Assembly (NCBI RefSeq): GCF_009789235.1
Contig: NZ_WSTB01000010.1
Coordinates: 62,001-126,000, forward strand
Length of the DNA stretch: 64,000 nucleotides
Direction of reading: 5' to 3'
Source: Flavobacterium hydrocarbonoxydans
GTDB lineage: Bacteria > Bacteroidota > Bacteroidia > Flavobacteriales > Flavobacteriaceae
The notes under the pieces were generated by a model. The model did not search any database. It was not told the DNA's origin and saw only the letters and a list, made by a program, of their open reading frames with translations. Position numbers and translations under genes: made by a program. Below are positions 52,688 to 61,074 of the stretch, piece by piece. Position 1 is the first letter of the stretch. Each line of letters opens with the position of its first letter.

Positions 52688-53423
52688 GGTTTTCTTCTAA
52701 AAAATGTTGAACAATTTCTTCTGTTTCGGTGTTAAAAACAATAATGCCTTCTTTTTGATCATCCAGTTGTCCGGCTGCTTTTCCTTCTTTTGTCCAGACC
52801 GCACTACATCCTATACTTACAAAATTATCACATTCACCCAAACAATTTGCCATTAAAACGGGCATTGAATATCTTTTGGCCACTTCAGGATAGTGTGCAA
52901 AAGCTTTATTAATCCCGTTCTGTGATTTGGCTACACTTGCGAGATATATAGTGCCGCCAAGTTTACTTGCTTTTTCGGCATGTTCGGTTTGCAGGCTTTC
53001 AAAACATATTGCCGGAATAATTTTTTGGTTTTCCAATGTAATGATGACTTGTTCATTACCATTTTCAAAATAAGGAAATTCATCTTCATGAAGTTGTTGT
53101 TTTGAATACGAAACCCTTTGTTGATTGGGTTGAAAGATAAGCATGCTAATTTGGTTTCCGGTTGCTGTTTTCGTAGGTGCTCCAACTCCTATAGTAATAT
53201 TTCTCAGATCACTTATTTTCTGAAACACATCAAATCTTTCGTCTTCTTTTTGAGTGGCAAGCTCTTCAGCCAGTTCGGGTTCGTAGCCCGTTAATGAAAG
53301 TTCAGGAAAAAAAACAGCAGTCGCTTTAAGCGAACCAGCAAGTTCAATCAACCTGATATGCTTTTCTATATTGGCTGGAATATCTCCTTTAAGAGGTTTT
53401 ATTTGTGCAACTGCGATGTTCAT
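52674..53423 (-). CDS. Carbon-nitrogen hydrolase (nitrilase superfamily)
   Basis: 249 residues. The catalytic triad is visible: Glu41 (VFFPELSLTGY), Lys108 (VSYSKQQLHEDE) and Cys140 (IIPAICFESLQ). It hydrolyses a carbon-nitrogen bond of an amide or nitrile; the substrate is not clear from sequence. The first gene of a leftward string (nitrilase - DinB - membrane protein - YciI - acetyltransferases - VOC), though these have no evident shared pathway. Confidence 0.9.
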   Translation of the reverse strand: MNIAVAQIKPLKGDIPANIEKHIRLIELAGSLKATAVFFPELSLTGYEPELAEELATQKEDERFDVFQKISDLRNITIGVGAPTKTATGNQISMLIFQPNQQRVSYSKQQLHEDEFPYFENGNEQVIITLENQKIIPAICFESLQTEHAEKASKLGGTIYLASVAKSQNGINKAFAHYPEVAKRYSMPVLMANCLGECDNFVSIGCSAVWTKEGKAAGQLDDQKEGIIVFNTETEEIVQHFLEENHERK

Positions 53424-53519
53424 TTTTCGTGTATATTAAATCCTACGAACTAAAAGCTAAGATACAAATAACTATTTTACAACTCATCCTCAAATTTCTA
53501 CAATTGGGTGATTAATTAT

Positions 53520-53549
53520 TTTTACTTTGTTATTCTCAAAATACATTTG
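53520..53549 (+). promoter_or_regulatory. Candidate promoter of the TonB receptor gene
   Basis: TACATTTG at 53542-53549 is a good -7 box; TTT at 53520-53522 is the best -33 match at 19 bases. The leader would be about 14 bases. Confidence 0.45.
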
Positions 53550-53569
53550 CCTCATCAAAACCAAATGTT

Positions 53570-55735
53570 ATGAACACCAAATTACTTTTTACCGCAGTTT
53601 TTTTATTTCTAAGCTCCATTATTTTTGCTCAAAACACCATTTCCGGAAAAGTGGTGGACGAAAAAGGAAAACCAGTTCCGGGAGCCAATATTTATATTGA
53701 TGGTACTTATGATGGCGCAACCAGTTCTGAAACCGGTGAGTTTTCTTTTGAAACCACAGCTACAGGAAATCAATATTTAGTGGTGAGTTTTTTAATTTAT
53801 GAAACTTTCAAAAAAGAAATAGAGGTTAACAACTTCAAAAATCAAATAGTAAAACTAAAAGAAAGCGTAAATGCGCTGGACGCCGTTGTTATCACAGCCG
53901 GAACATTAGAATCAGGTGATAAAGCCAGAGTTTCGGTGCTGAAACCTCTTGATATTGTAACCACAGCAGGTTCTGCGGGCAATATTATTGCGGCTTTGCA
54001 AACTTTGCCGGGAACGCAAACTGTGGGCGAAGATGGTCGTTTGTTTGTACGTGGAGGAGAAGCCAGCGAAACGCAAACTTTTGTTGACGGAATTCGTGTG
54101 GCACAGCCTTATGGCGCCACGACAAATAATGTACCTACCCGAGGACGATTTTCGCCTTTTTTGTTTAGCGGAATTGCCTTTTCTACCGGAGGATATTCGG
54201 CGGAATATGGCGAAGCTTTATCGAGTGTGTTACTTTTAAACACCCAGGATGAAGCCGATTATAATAAAACCGATATGGGTTTAATGTCTGTAGGATTGTT
54301 GTTTGGAAATACGCAGAAATGGGCAAAAAGTTCGTTGAGTGTCAATACGGCTTACATCAATCTGGCACCTTATCAGGCGGTGATTCCTCAAAACGTTGAG
54401 TGGAATAATCCTTATCAGTCGTTGTCTGGCGAAACGGTGTATCGTTATCATTTTACAAACGGAATTTTTAAACTGTACGCTTCTTTTAACTCAGAAAAAT
54501 TCGATTTGAATCAGAAGAATATCAATTTTGAAGAACCTATCAGAACAGATTTGAACAATAATAATTTTTATTTAAATACCTCTTACAAAGGGAGTATTGG
54601 TACAGGCTGGCAGCTTACGACAGGTTTGAGTTACGGTTACAGCAAGAACAAAATAAAGTTTAATCTGAGTGATTTGGACAACGATGAAAATGCGGCACAG
54701 CTAAAACTGAAGTTGCGAAAAAATGTTTCGGAACACTTTAAACTTTCTTTTGGAGCCGATTATTTTATTACCAAATTCAATGAAAACTTTGATGACAATG
54801 ATGCCATAAGTGCTACTAATGGATACGATTCGAATATTGCCGCTTTTTATACGGAGGGAGATATTTTATTTTCTAAAAATTTAGCTGCAAAAGTAGGTTT
54901 CAGACTTTCGAATAATAGTTTGCTAGACGAAACAACGATCACTCCAAGAGCTTCTATTGCGTATAAAGTGTCAAAAACCAGTCAGTTTTCTTTTGCCTAT
55001 GGCGATTTTACGCAGACTCCTGTTGTTGACTACATCAAATATTCGAAATACCATCAATTCGAAAGCGAAAAAGCCAGTCATTATATCCTGAATTACCAGT
55101 TCACCAGACATGGGCAAACTTTCAGGGCTGAGGCGTATTACAAAGATTACAGCAATTTGGTGAAGTACGATACGAGAGACATTCAGTACAATTCGGTTTT
55201 CAATAATAACGGTTCGGGCTATGCCAAAGGATTAGATTTATTTTGGAGAGACAGTAATTTATATAAAAATTTAGAATACTGGATTTCATACTCTTACATA
55301 GATTCGGAAAGAGATTATAAAAATTTCAGAACGACGGCAACACCTAATTTTATCGCGAATCATAGTTTGTCAATTGTAACCAAATATTTCATCACCGACT
55401 GGAAATCTCAGATAGGTTTTACCAATAGTTTCAGTACCGGACGCCCTTATGACAATCCGAACGAAACACAATTTATGAACGGAAAAACCAAAGCGTACAA
55501 CAGTTTGAGTTTCAACTGGGCGTATTTGCTAACCACACAAAAAATATTGTATTTCTCGGTTTCAAACCTTTTAGGTACTCAGAATATCTTTGGATACGAT
55601 TATGCCAGAACACCAGATGCCGCAGGAGTTTACAACAGACAGGCTGTGCTGCCCACTGCGGATAGATTTTTCTTCGTAGGTTTCTTCTGGACCATCAGTC
55701 AGAATAAAAATGATAATCAGTTGAAGAATCTTTAA
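53570..55735 (+). CDS. TonB-dependent outer-membrane receptor
   Basis: 721 residues. Signal peptide 1-20 (IFAQ), carboxypeptidase-regulatory-like domain (22-105; ISGKVVDEKGKPVPGANIYI), plug (about 108-240; LQTLPGTQTVGEDGRLFVRG, STGGYSAEYGEALSSVLLL), then a barrel of about 22 strands. Shorter than SusC proteins and without a SusD partner, so it is a classical TonB receptor (siderophore, metal or vitamin type). The substrate is unknown. It is a single gene with its own promoter. Confidence 0.92.
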   Translation: MNTKLLFTAVFLFLSSIIFAQNTISGKVVDEKGKPVPGANIYIDGTYDGATSSETGEFSFETTATGNQYLVVSFLIYETFKKEIEVNNFKNQIVKLKESVNALDAVVITAGTLESGDKARVSVLKPLDIVTTAGSAGNIIAALQTLPGTQTVGEDGRLFVRGGEASETQTFVDGIRVAQPYGATTNNVPTRGRFSPFLFSGIAFSTGGYSAEYGEALSSVLLLNTQDEADYNKTDMGLMSVGLLFGNTQKWAKSSLSVNTAYINLAPYQAVIPQNVEWNNPYQSLSGETVYRYHFTNGIFKLYASFNSEKFDLNQKNINFEEPIRTDLNNNNFYLNTSYKGSIGTGWQLTTGLSYGYSKNKIKFNLSDLDNDENAAQLKLKLRKNVSEHFKLSFGADYFITKFNENFDDNDAISATNGYDSNIAAFYTEGDILFSKNLAAKVGFRLSNNSLLDETTITPRASIAYKVSKTSQFSFAYGDFTQTPVVDYIKYSKYHQFESEKASHYILNYQFTRHGQTFRAEAYYKDYSNLVKYDTRDIQYNSVFNNNGSGYAKGLDLFWRDSNLYKNLEYWISYSYIDSERDYKNFRTTATPNFIANHSLSIVTKYFITDWKSQIGFTNSFSTGRPYDNPNETQFMNGKTKAYNSLSFNWAYLLTTQKILYFSVSNLLGTQNIFGYDYARTPDAAGVYNRQAVLPTADRFFFVGFFWTISQNKNDNQLKNL

Positions 55736-55840
55736 TGTTGAGGGACAAAGGTTCAGAGTTGCAAAGGTTCAAAGGTTTTTTAATAGTTTTTTAAAATGAA
55801 TTTACGCCGTTCAATATTTAGTATCATAAATAAAGGATCA
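55736..55840. repeat. GTTCAAAGGTT-type word repeats and AT spacer
   Basis: GGTTCAGAGTTGCAAAGGTTCAAAGGTTT-like words (split here) occur at 55750-55778, the reverse-complement type of those at 56206-56300 and 56380-56460. The remaining bases before the tandem array show no feature. Confidence 0.5.
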
Positions 55841-56161
55841 ATTAATTTCGTTACCGAGCGTCGTAAGTCTGTTAGTGAGCGTGGTAACTTTGTTGGTAAG
55901 CTTGGTAATTTCGTTAACGAGCATGGTAAGTCTGTTGACGGGCATGGTAAGTTCGTTAGTAAGCTTGGTAATTTCGTTAACGAGCATGGTAAGTCTGTTG
56001 GCGGGCATGGTAAGTTTGTTAGTAAGCTCGGTAATTTCGTTAACGAGCGTGGTAAGTCTGTTGGCGAGCGTCGTAACTTTGTTGGTAAGCTTGGTAATTT
56101 CGTTAACGAGCGTGGGAAGTTTGTTAGTAAGCATGGTAACTTCGTTAGCGAGCGTCGTAAC
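55841..56161. repeat. 21-bp tandem repeat array B (about 15 units, higher-order period 63)
   Basis: Units of exactly 21 bases, consensus GGTAANTTNGTTNNNRAGCNT, run from 55841 to 56155 plus a 6-base partial. Units vary in a pattern of three (ending GGGCAT, AAGCTT, GAGCAT), so the larger repeat is 63 bases in the middle of the array. Four reading frames stay open through it (for example NFVGKLG heptads), but this follows from the 21-bp period; no gene is supported. Confidence 0.9.
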
Positions 56162-56205
56162 ATTTATGGATAGAACGACCTAATTTAAAATTAGCAGAAT
56201 CAAAA

Positions 56206-56470
56206 AAAAACTTTGAACCTTTGTTGCTTTGAACCTTTGCACCTCAGAAAAAAAACTTAGAACCTTAGCCACTAAGAAACTCAGAACCTTTCAAAAAAAC
56301 AATTCAGTCACAAAATTCAACAACTCAGTAGTATTTAATTTTAAAAGAATAAAAACCAGCATACTTTTGAAGAAGAATTAAGTTACTAAGGTTATGATAT
56401 ACTAAGAAAAAAAACTCAGAACCTTAGAATCTTAAAAAAAACTCATAATCTTAATAACTTTAAAAAAAAC
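56206..56470. repeat. CTTAGAACC / CTTTGAACC word repeats
   Basis: Imperfect short words of the CTTTGAACCTTTGTTG, CTTAGAACCTTAGCC and CTCAGAACCTT type fill 56206-56300 and 56380-56460 with poly-A between. The same vocabulary occurs at 36690-36731, 45868-45900, 46318-46352, 49540-49578 and 55750-55778. The rest of this spacer shows no feature. Confidence 0.65.
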
Positions 56471-56477
56471 AGAAATC

Positions 56478-57101
56478 ATGACCAAAATTATTACCGTAAT
56501 CACGTTATTTATTTGCAGTTTATTATCTGCACAACCCCAATTTGAACAAGGAATGGGAAAAGCGTTCCAACTTTGGGGAGAAGGAAAAACTACCGAAGCA
56601 TCAGCGATGTTCGAAAGAATTGCAGCTGCTGAAAAAACAAGCTGGTTGCCTAATTATTATGTTGCCCTGGTAAATACTACTGCAGCTTTTTCAGAGAAAG
56701 ACAGAACCAAACTGGAATTGATGCTGACAAAAGCACAAGACGCTTTGGACACAGAAATGATAAAAGACCAGAACAACTCAGAGCTGTATGTAATGCAAGC
56801 CTTGATTTACACTGCCTGGGTAGTAGCAGACCCGATGACAAACGGCCAAAAATATTCTATTAAAGTAATGGAGGCTTACGCCAAAGCCAAAGCATTAGAC
56901 CCAAACAATCCGAGAGCGGTTTTTGGTGAAGCAGATTATCAGCTGGGTGGCGCAAAATGGACAGGAGTTGATACAAAACCACTTTGTGTAGAAGTTGATA
57001 AAGCAATCGAACTTTTTGCTACTTTTAAACCTGAAACACCTTTTTCGCCAAAATGGGGATTAGAGAGAGCTTTAGAAGTTCAAAAAGGATGTAAAAAATA
57101 A
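56478..57101 (+). CDS. Secreted TPR-like helical protein (unknown function)
   Basis: 207 residues. Signal peptide 1-18 (LLSA). The mature part is helical with TPR-like spacing: QLWGEGKTTEASAMFERIAA, LTKAQDALDTEMIK, ELYVMQALIYTAWVV, AYAKAKALDPNNPRAVFGEA. No catalytic motif or lipobox. A periplasmic scaffold role is possible. It stands alone between two repeat-rich spacers. Confidence 0.75.
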   Translation: MTKIITVITLFICSLLSAQPQFEQGMGKAFQLWGEGKTTEASAMFERIAAAEKTSWLPNYYVALVNTTAAFSEKDRTKLELMLTKAQDALDTEMIKDQNNSELYVMQALIYTAWVVADPMTNGQKYSIKVMEAYAKAKALDPNNPRAVFGEADYQLGGAKWTGVDTKPLCVEVDKAIELFATFKPETPFSPKWGLERALEVQKGCKK

Positions 57102-57117
57102 TATTGATTTATTAAAC

Positions 57118-57310
57118 TATCCATAGGGTGAAATTATTTTAACACATAGAAAACATAGATTATTGAATTCAAAAAAGGCGTTTCACTTGCATTAAAACAC
57201 ATAGCTATGTGTGAGAAACTAGTTTCTTTTAGAATTACTTTTTTCAAAATCATAAAACCTATGTTTTCTATGTGTTTAATTAAATTTTCATTCATTACAC
57301 CCAACGGGTT
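57118..57310 (+). repeat. MITE-like dispersed repeat, copy 2
   Basis: 193 bases; the left end is degraded (CCATAGGGTGAAATT) and the right end keeps CACCCAACGGGTT intact. The centre is the ACACATAGCTATGTGT palindrome, flanked by GGCGTTTCACTTGC, and the right third carries CTATGTGTTTAATTAAATT. It lies 15 bases before the VOC gene and in the same orientation as copy 3 after that gene. Confidence 0.88.
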
Positions 57311-57325
57311 AAACCACACTTATCT

Positions 57326-57754
57326 ATGATAACAATAACCCCGTATTTGTATTTTAATGGGAATTGTGAAGAAGCGTTTAACTTTTATAAGGACGTTTTT
57401 GAGGTTGAATTTAATTATATCGGTCGTTATAAGGATGTGCCAAAAGCAGACAAACATCTGTTTAAGGAACAGGAGAATAAAATTATGCACGTATCTCTTC
57501 CGATTAATACCAATACAACATTGATGGGAGCTGACAACTCACAATTATATAAAGGAAACGTTGCTAATAATAATTTTTCCTTATCCATTACTACCGATAT
57601 TAAAGAAGAAGCAGATAAATTGTTCCTAAAGCTCGCTGTAGGTGGTAAAATTAAACTAGTAATGAAGGAGACGTTTTGGGGTTCCTATTACGGAATCGTT
57701 AATGATAAATTTGGAATTAATTGGAAGATCAGTTTTGAAACAAATGGAGAATAA
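57326..57754 (+). CDS. VOC-family protein (PhnB-like)
   Basis: 142 residues, one VOC domain of the PhnB/3-demethylubiquinone-methyltransferase-like type (MITITPYLYFNGNCEEAFNF, HVSLPINTNTTLMGAD, WGSYYGIVNDKFGINWKISF). The usual metal-binding residues are not obvious, as in many PhnB-like proteins. The function is unknown. It is bracketed by two same-oriented copies of a 193-bp MITE-like repeat, which suggests that the gene could be moved or duplicated as a cassette. Confidence 0.85.
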   Translation: MITITPYLYFNGNCEEAFNFYKDVFEVEFNYIGRYKDVPKADKHLFKEQENKIMHVSLPINTNTTLMGADNSQLYKGNVANNNFSLSITTDIKEEADKLFLKLAVGGKIKLVMKETFWGSYYGIVNDKFGINWKISFETNGE

Positions 57755-57774
57755 CCAACAAATAAATTGAATAT

Positions 57775-57967
57775 AACTTGTTGGGTGATTTTTTTTAACA
57801 CATAGAAACATAGTTTATTGAACTAAAAAAAGGCGTTTCACTTGCATTAAAACACATAGCTATGTGTTAAGAAACGAGTTTCTTTTTGATTTACTTTTTT
57901 TTAAAATCATAAAATCTATGATTTCTATGTGTTTAATTAAATTTTTATTAATTACACCCAACGGGTT
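57775..57967 (+). repeat. MITE-like dispersed repeat, copy 3 (best preserved ends)
   Basis: 193 bases with terminal inverted repeats AACTTGTTGGGTG (57775-57787) and CACCCAACGGGTT (57955-57967). Centre ACACATAGCTATGTGT; further shared blocks as in copy 2. It ends 50 bases before the LytS gene, so the promoter of that operon must lie within or directly next to the element. Confidence 0.88.
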
Positions 57968-58017
57968 GAATATATTTTATTCAGATATAAAAAAAATAAA
58001 AACAGCTTAAAGAGTAT

Positions 58018-59376
58018 ATGAAACAGCAAGGAAACACATTTTCTGATTTAAAAAACGGAACAATCGTTTGTTTCAAACTTTCTATGGTCTTTACAGTGAT
58101 ATTTTCAGCTTTTTTGGGAAGTGATTTTACTTTACGAAATGTGTTAATTACTTTTTTACTGAGCTGTTTGTATTCTTTTGGATTAGGATTCGGAAATGGT
58201 TTTCTGAATAATTTACTAGACAGACGCTGGGACTGGCTGGAACAAACCAATTTAAGGGTTTACTACGGAATTTTAGTAACGGTTTTGTACACGATTCCAG
58301 CCGTTTTGTTTATCAATTATATCATTTTTGTGGTTTTGCAAAAACTGCCTTTAGACCAGTTTTTTAATGATAGAATGATATGGGTACATCTTTTTTACAT
58401 CATACTTTCTTTAGGAGTTTCGATTTTTATGCAAGCCAGAAGTTTTATGATCAAATGGAAACAGGCTTCAAAATTTGAAATTACCCAGCAAAAGATTATC
58501 GCAGGTACGGCAAATGCAAAATTCGAAAGCTTAAAAAATCAAATCGACCCGCATTTTCTTTTTAATAGTTTAAATGTATTAAGTTCTTTAATCGAAGAAA
58601 ATCCCGATAATGCACAGCGATTTACGACTTCTTTGTCTAAAATTTACCGCTATGTTCTGGAACAAAAAGATAAAGAACTAGTGTCGGTCGAGGATGAATT
58701 GTCGTTTGCAAAGACGTACATGAATTTGCTGAAAATGCGATTCGAGAACAGTTTGTTTTACGAATTACCCACAACAAGTATTAATCCGGATGCCAAAGTA
58801 GTTCCGCTATCCTTACAGCTTTTACTGGAAAACACTGTAAAACACAATGTGGTAAGCGAACAAAAACCACTACATATCCGAATTTTTGTTGATGGAGATT
58901 ATCTGGCCATTCAAAATGATTTTCAGAAAAAAGAAGTCCTGCAGGACAGGCAGGGTGTAGGATTGCAAAATATCGTAAACCGATACGGAATCGTAACAAA
59001 CAGAAAAGTATTGATCGAACAAAACGAACAAAATTTTACCGTTAAAATTCCAATTTTAACCAAACAAATTACAGTTATGGAAACAAATGCAGATTATAAT
59101 GATGAGAATAAAGCGTATTTCAGAGCTAAGAAAAGAGTAGAAGAGCTTAAAGGGTTTTACGGAAATATTATTTCGTATTGCTGTGTCATTCCGATTTTGG
59201 TTTTTATAAATCTAAGGTATTCACCAGGATTTCAATGGTTTTGGTTTTCAGCTTTAGGTTGGGGATTCGGAATTGTAATGCACGCTTTTAAAGTGTTTGG
59301 ATACAGTTCAAACTGGGAAGAGCGTAAAATCAGAGAGATTTTAGAAAAAGAAAAACAACAGCAAAACTGGAGATAA
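58018..59376 (+). CDS. LytS-type sensor histidine kinase with C-terminal 2TM domain
   Basis: 452 residues. Four N-terminal membrane helices (about 17-34, 40-60, 82-107, 120-140), a coiled-coil linker, then the LytS-type kinase domain with His179 in LKNQIDPHFLFNSLNVLSS and the ATPase part (VPLSLQLLLENTVKHN, GVGLQNIVNRYG). From Met354 the protein continues as a 2TM domain (METNADYNDENKAYF, KRVEELKGFYGN, WGFGIVMHAF, NWEERKIREILEK), which looks like one of the downstream small genes joined in frame. The partner is the LytTR regulator at 61075. The ligand is unknown. It is followed after 2 bases by the next gene. Confidence 0.9.
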   Translation: MKQQGNTFSDLKNGTIVCFKLSMVFTVIFSAFLGSDFTLRNVLITFLLSCLYSFGLGFGNGFLNNLLDRRWDWLEQTNLRVYYGILVTVLYTIPAVLFINYIIFVVLQKLPLDQFFNDRMIWVHLFYIILSLGVSIFMQARSFMIKWKQASKFEITQQKIIAGTANAKFESLKNQIDPHFLFNSLNVLSSLIEENPDNAQRFTTSLSKIYRYVLEQKDKELVSVEDELSFAKTYMNLLKMRFENSLFYELPTTSINPDAKVVPLSLQLLLENTVKHNVVSEQKPLHIRIFVDGDYLAIQNDFQKKEVLQDRQGVGLQNIVNRYGIVTNRKVLIEQNEQNFTVKIPILTKQITVMETNADYNDENKAYFRAKKRVEELKGFYGNIISYCCVIPILVFINLRYSPGFQWFWFSALGWGFGIVMHAFKVFGYSSNWEERKIREILEKEKQQQNWR

Positions 59377-59378
59377 TC

Positions 59379-59681
59379 ATGGAACCAGATTATAATGAAA
59401 CAGAACGTTATCAGCAGGCCCGAAAAAAAGTAACGGAGATCAAAGAATTTTACCAGCATCTGACGGTTTTTATACTGGTAAGCATCATTTTAATTGTAAT
59501 CAACCTGATGACTTCGCCAGGCTACTTATGGTTTGTGTGGTGCCTGATAGGCTGGGGAATGGGACTGGTTTTGCATGGATTGGCCGCTTTTAATTTACCT
59601 CCTTTTTTTGATAAAGAATGGGAAGCCAAGAAGATCAGAGAAATTTTAGAAAAAGACAATAACAAACAAACCTGGGAATAG
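59379..59681 (+). CDS. 2TM-domain protein A
   Basis: 100 residues. Two membrane helices (about 27-47 and 53-72) between a charged N-terminus (YQQARKKVTEIKEFYQHL) and a charged tail (DKEWEAKKIREILEKDNNKQ) ending in TWE. A small membrane protein of the 2TM family, closely similar to the tail of the LytS kinase just upstream. Two bases separate it from the kinase stop and from the next gene, so these genes are very probably translated as one coupled run. Confidence 0.88.
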   Translation: MEPDYNETERYQQARKKVTEIKEFYQHLTVFILVSIILIVINLMTSPGYLWFVWCLIGWGMGLVLHGLAAFNLPPFFDKEWEAKKIREILEKDNNKQTWE

Positions 59682-59683
59682 TC

Positions 59684-59989
59684 ATGGAAACAAATTATAC
59701 AGAAGCAGAACGTTATTATCAGGCTCACAAAAGAGTAAAAGAAATCAAGGAATTTTATCAGCATCTCACCGTGTATTTACTTTGTAATCCTATCGTAATA
59801 ATTGTAAACCTGATGACTTCGCCTGATTATTTATATTTTTGGTACTCATTACTGGGTTGGGGAGTTGCGGTTGTTTTACACGGATTGAAAGCCTTTGATC
59901 GTTTTCCTTTTTTTAGCAAACAATGGGAAGAACGTAAAATACAGGAATTCATTGACAAAGAAAAAGGAAGTAAAAAGGAATGGGAATAA
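59684..59989 (+). CDS. 2TM-domain protein B
   Basis: 101 residues; METNYTEAERYYQAHKRVKE opening, two membrane helices (about 28-46 and 52-72), charged tail WEERKIQEFIDKEKGSKKEWE. Very similar to proteins A and D. The Met-Glu-Thr-Asn opening recurs in the tail of the kinase (residue 354), which points to repeated duplication of one unit. Confidence 0.88.
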   Translation: METNYTEAERYYQAHKRVKEIKEFYQHLTVYLLCNPIVIIVNLMTSPDYLYFWYSLLGWGVAVVLHGLKAFDRFPFFSKQWEERKIQEFIDKEKGSKKEWE

Positions 59990-60005
59990 TTTAACAGCGA
60001 GTACA

Positions 60006-60362
60006 ATGGAAGATTTTAAAGAAAGAATGCAGGATAAATATCCTCAGGAAGAAAGCCCTGAAGAGCAGGAACTAAAAAAAATAGTGACTAAAAAAGTGGT
60101 CAAACTAAAATCATTTTACACCCACGCCTTACTTTATGCTTTAGGAATTGTAGTGTATGTTCTAAAAGTATATTTTGGAGCGCCATTTAACTTTTTTCCC
60201 TTACAGTATATTAATGGTTTTGTAATGGCAATCTGGACCATAGCGTTTTTAGTTTCGGCAGTAGATTTGTTTGCTTCCTATAAAATTTTTGGAGAAGAAT
60301 GGGAAGAACGAAAAATGAAAAGCATCTTAGATAAAAAAATAAAAAAACAAAAATGGGAGTAG
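60006..60362 (+). CDS. 2TM-domain protein C (diverged)
   Basis: 118 residues from the ATG at 60006 (MEDFKERMQDKYPQ). An earlier in-frame ATG exists but would overlap protein B by nearly 100 bases. N-terminal acidic extension, core TKKVVKLKSFYTHALLYALG, second helix (FVMAIWTIAFLVSAVDLF), tail WEERKMKSILDKKIKKQKWE. The loop between the helices is longer and the WG-x-G-HG motif is lost, so it has diverged most from the others. Confidence 0.82.
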   Translation: MEDFKERMQDKYPQEESPEEQELKKIVTKKVVKLKSFYTHALLYALGIVVYVLKVYFGAPFNFFPLQYINGFVMAIWTIAFLVSAVDLFASYKIFGEEWEERKMKSILDKKIKKQKWE

Positions 60363-60364
60363 CT

Positions 60365-60670
60365 ATGGAAACCAATTATAATGAAGAGGATAAATATTAC
60401 AGAGCAAAGAAAAAAGTCGAAAATATTAAAGGATTTTATGGAAATCTGGTTTCGTACATACTTGTAAATATATTTTTGATAGGTATAAATCTATATACTT
60501 CGCCAGATCATTTGTGGTTTTACTGGCCATTAATGTGGTGGGGTCTTGGAGTTGTTTTCCACGGAATGAAAGTGTTCGAAGTGTTCCCCGCTTTTGGGAA
60601 AGACTGGGAGGAAAAGAAAATCAAAGAATTCATGGAAAAAGAAAGAGACAGTAAAAATAAATGGCAATAA
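60365..60670 (+). CDS. 2TM-domain protein D
   Basis: 101 residues from the ATG at 60365, two bases after the stop of C; an in-frame upstream start at 60353 would overlap C. METNYNEEDKYYRAKKKVEN opening, helices around 26-45 and 51-71, WWGLGVVFHGM motif, tail WEEKKIKEFMEKERDSKNKWQ. Closest to protein B and to the kinase tail. Confidence 0.86.
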   Translation: METNYNEEDKYYRAKKKVENIKGFYGNLVSYILVNIFLIGINLYTSPDHLWFYWPLMWWGLGVVFHGMKVFEVFPAFGKDWEEKKIKEFMEKERDSKNKWQ

Positions 60671-60685
60671 TTTAAAACAAGTAAA

Positions 60686-61051
60686 ATGGGACGTTTTAGA
60701 GAAAAAATGAATAATGAATTTTCGGAGGATATAATTACTGACGAAAACTACAAAATCGCCTATAAAAAAGTCAAAATTATAAAAGGATTTTACTCGCACC
60801 TCAAAGTGTATCTTATTGTAAATGTATTTATAATCATCTCGAACCTGAATAGGGATTTTATTGGAAACGGATTTCACGAAAGCGGATTGTTCGAATGGCA
60901 TACCTATTCGACAGCATTATTCTGGGGATTTGGTTTGTTAGCGCATGGATTGATCGTTTTTAGCGGCGATTTATTTTTTAGCGATAAATGGCAGCAAAAA
61001 AAAGTACAGGAATTTATGGATAAAGAATCCGCTAATAATAAATGGGAATAA
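60686..61051 (+). CDS. 2TM-domain protein E
   Basis: 121 residues. N-terminal extension MGRFREKMNNEFSED, then AYKKVKIIKGFYSHLKVYLI, an extended loop between the helices (about 57-75), FWGFGLLAHGLIVF and the tail KWQQKKVQEFMDKESANNKWE. Same family with extra N-terminal and loop residues as in protein C. It is the last small gene before the regulator, 23 bases downstream. Confidence 0.86.
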   Translation: MGRFREKMNNEFSEDIITDENYKIAYKKVKIIKGFYSHLKVYLIVNVFIIISNLNRDFIGNGFHESGLFEWHTYSTALFWGFGLLAHGLIVFSGDLFFSDKWQQKKVQEFMDKESANNKWE

Positions 61052-61074
61052 TTTTAATTTTTGCATTGTAGTAC

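Noticed and set aside
55796..56183. Genes of about 100-127 codons in four frames
   Set aside because: They arise from the 21-bp array; the frames are mirror images of the same repeat, with no signal peptide, conserved domain or sensible start.
57118..57967. Insertion sequence
   Set aside because: The repeats have inverted ends but no transposase, so MITE-like is as far as the sequence allows.
59895..60005. Long start for 2TM protein C
   Set aside because: It would overlap protein B by about 95 bases in another frame with no similarity to family members; the ATG at 60006 fits the family.
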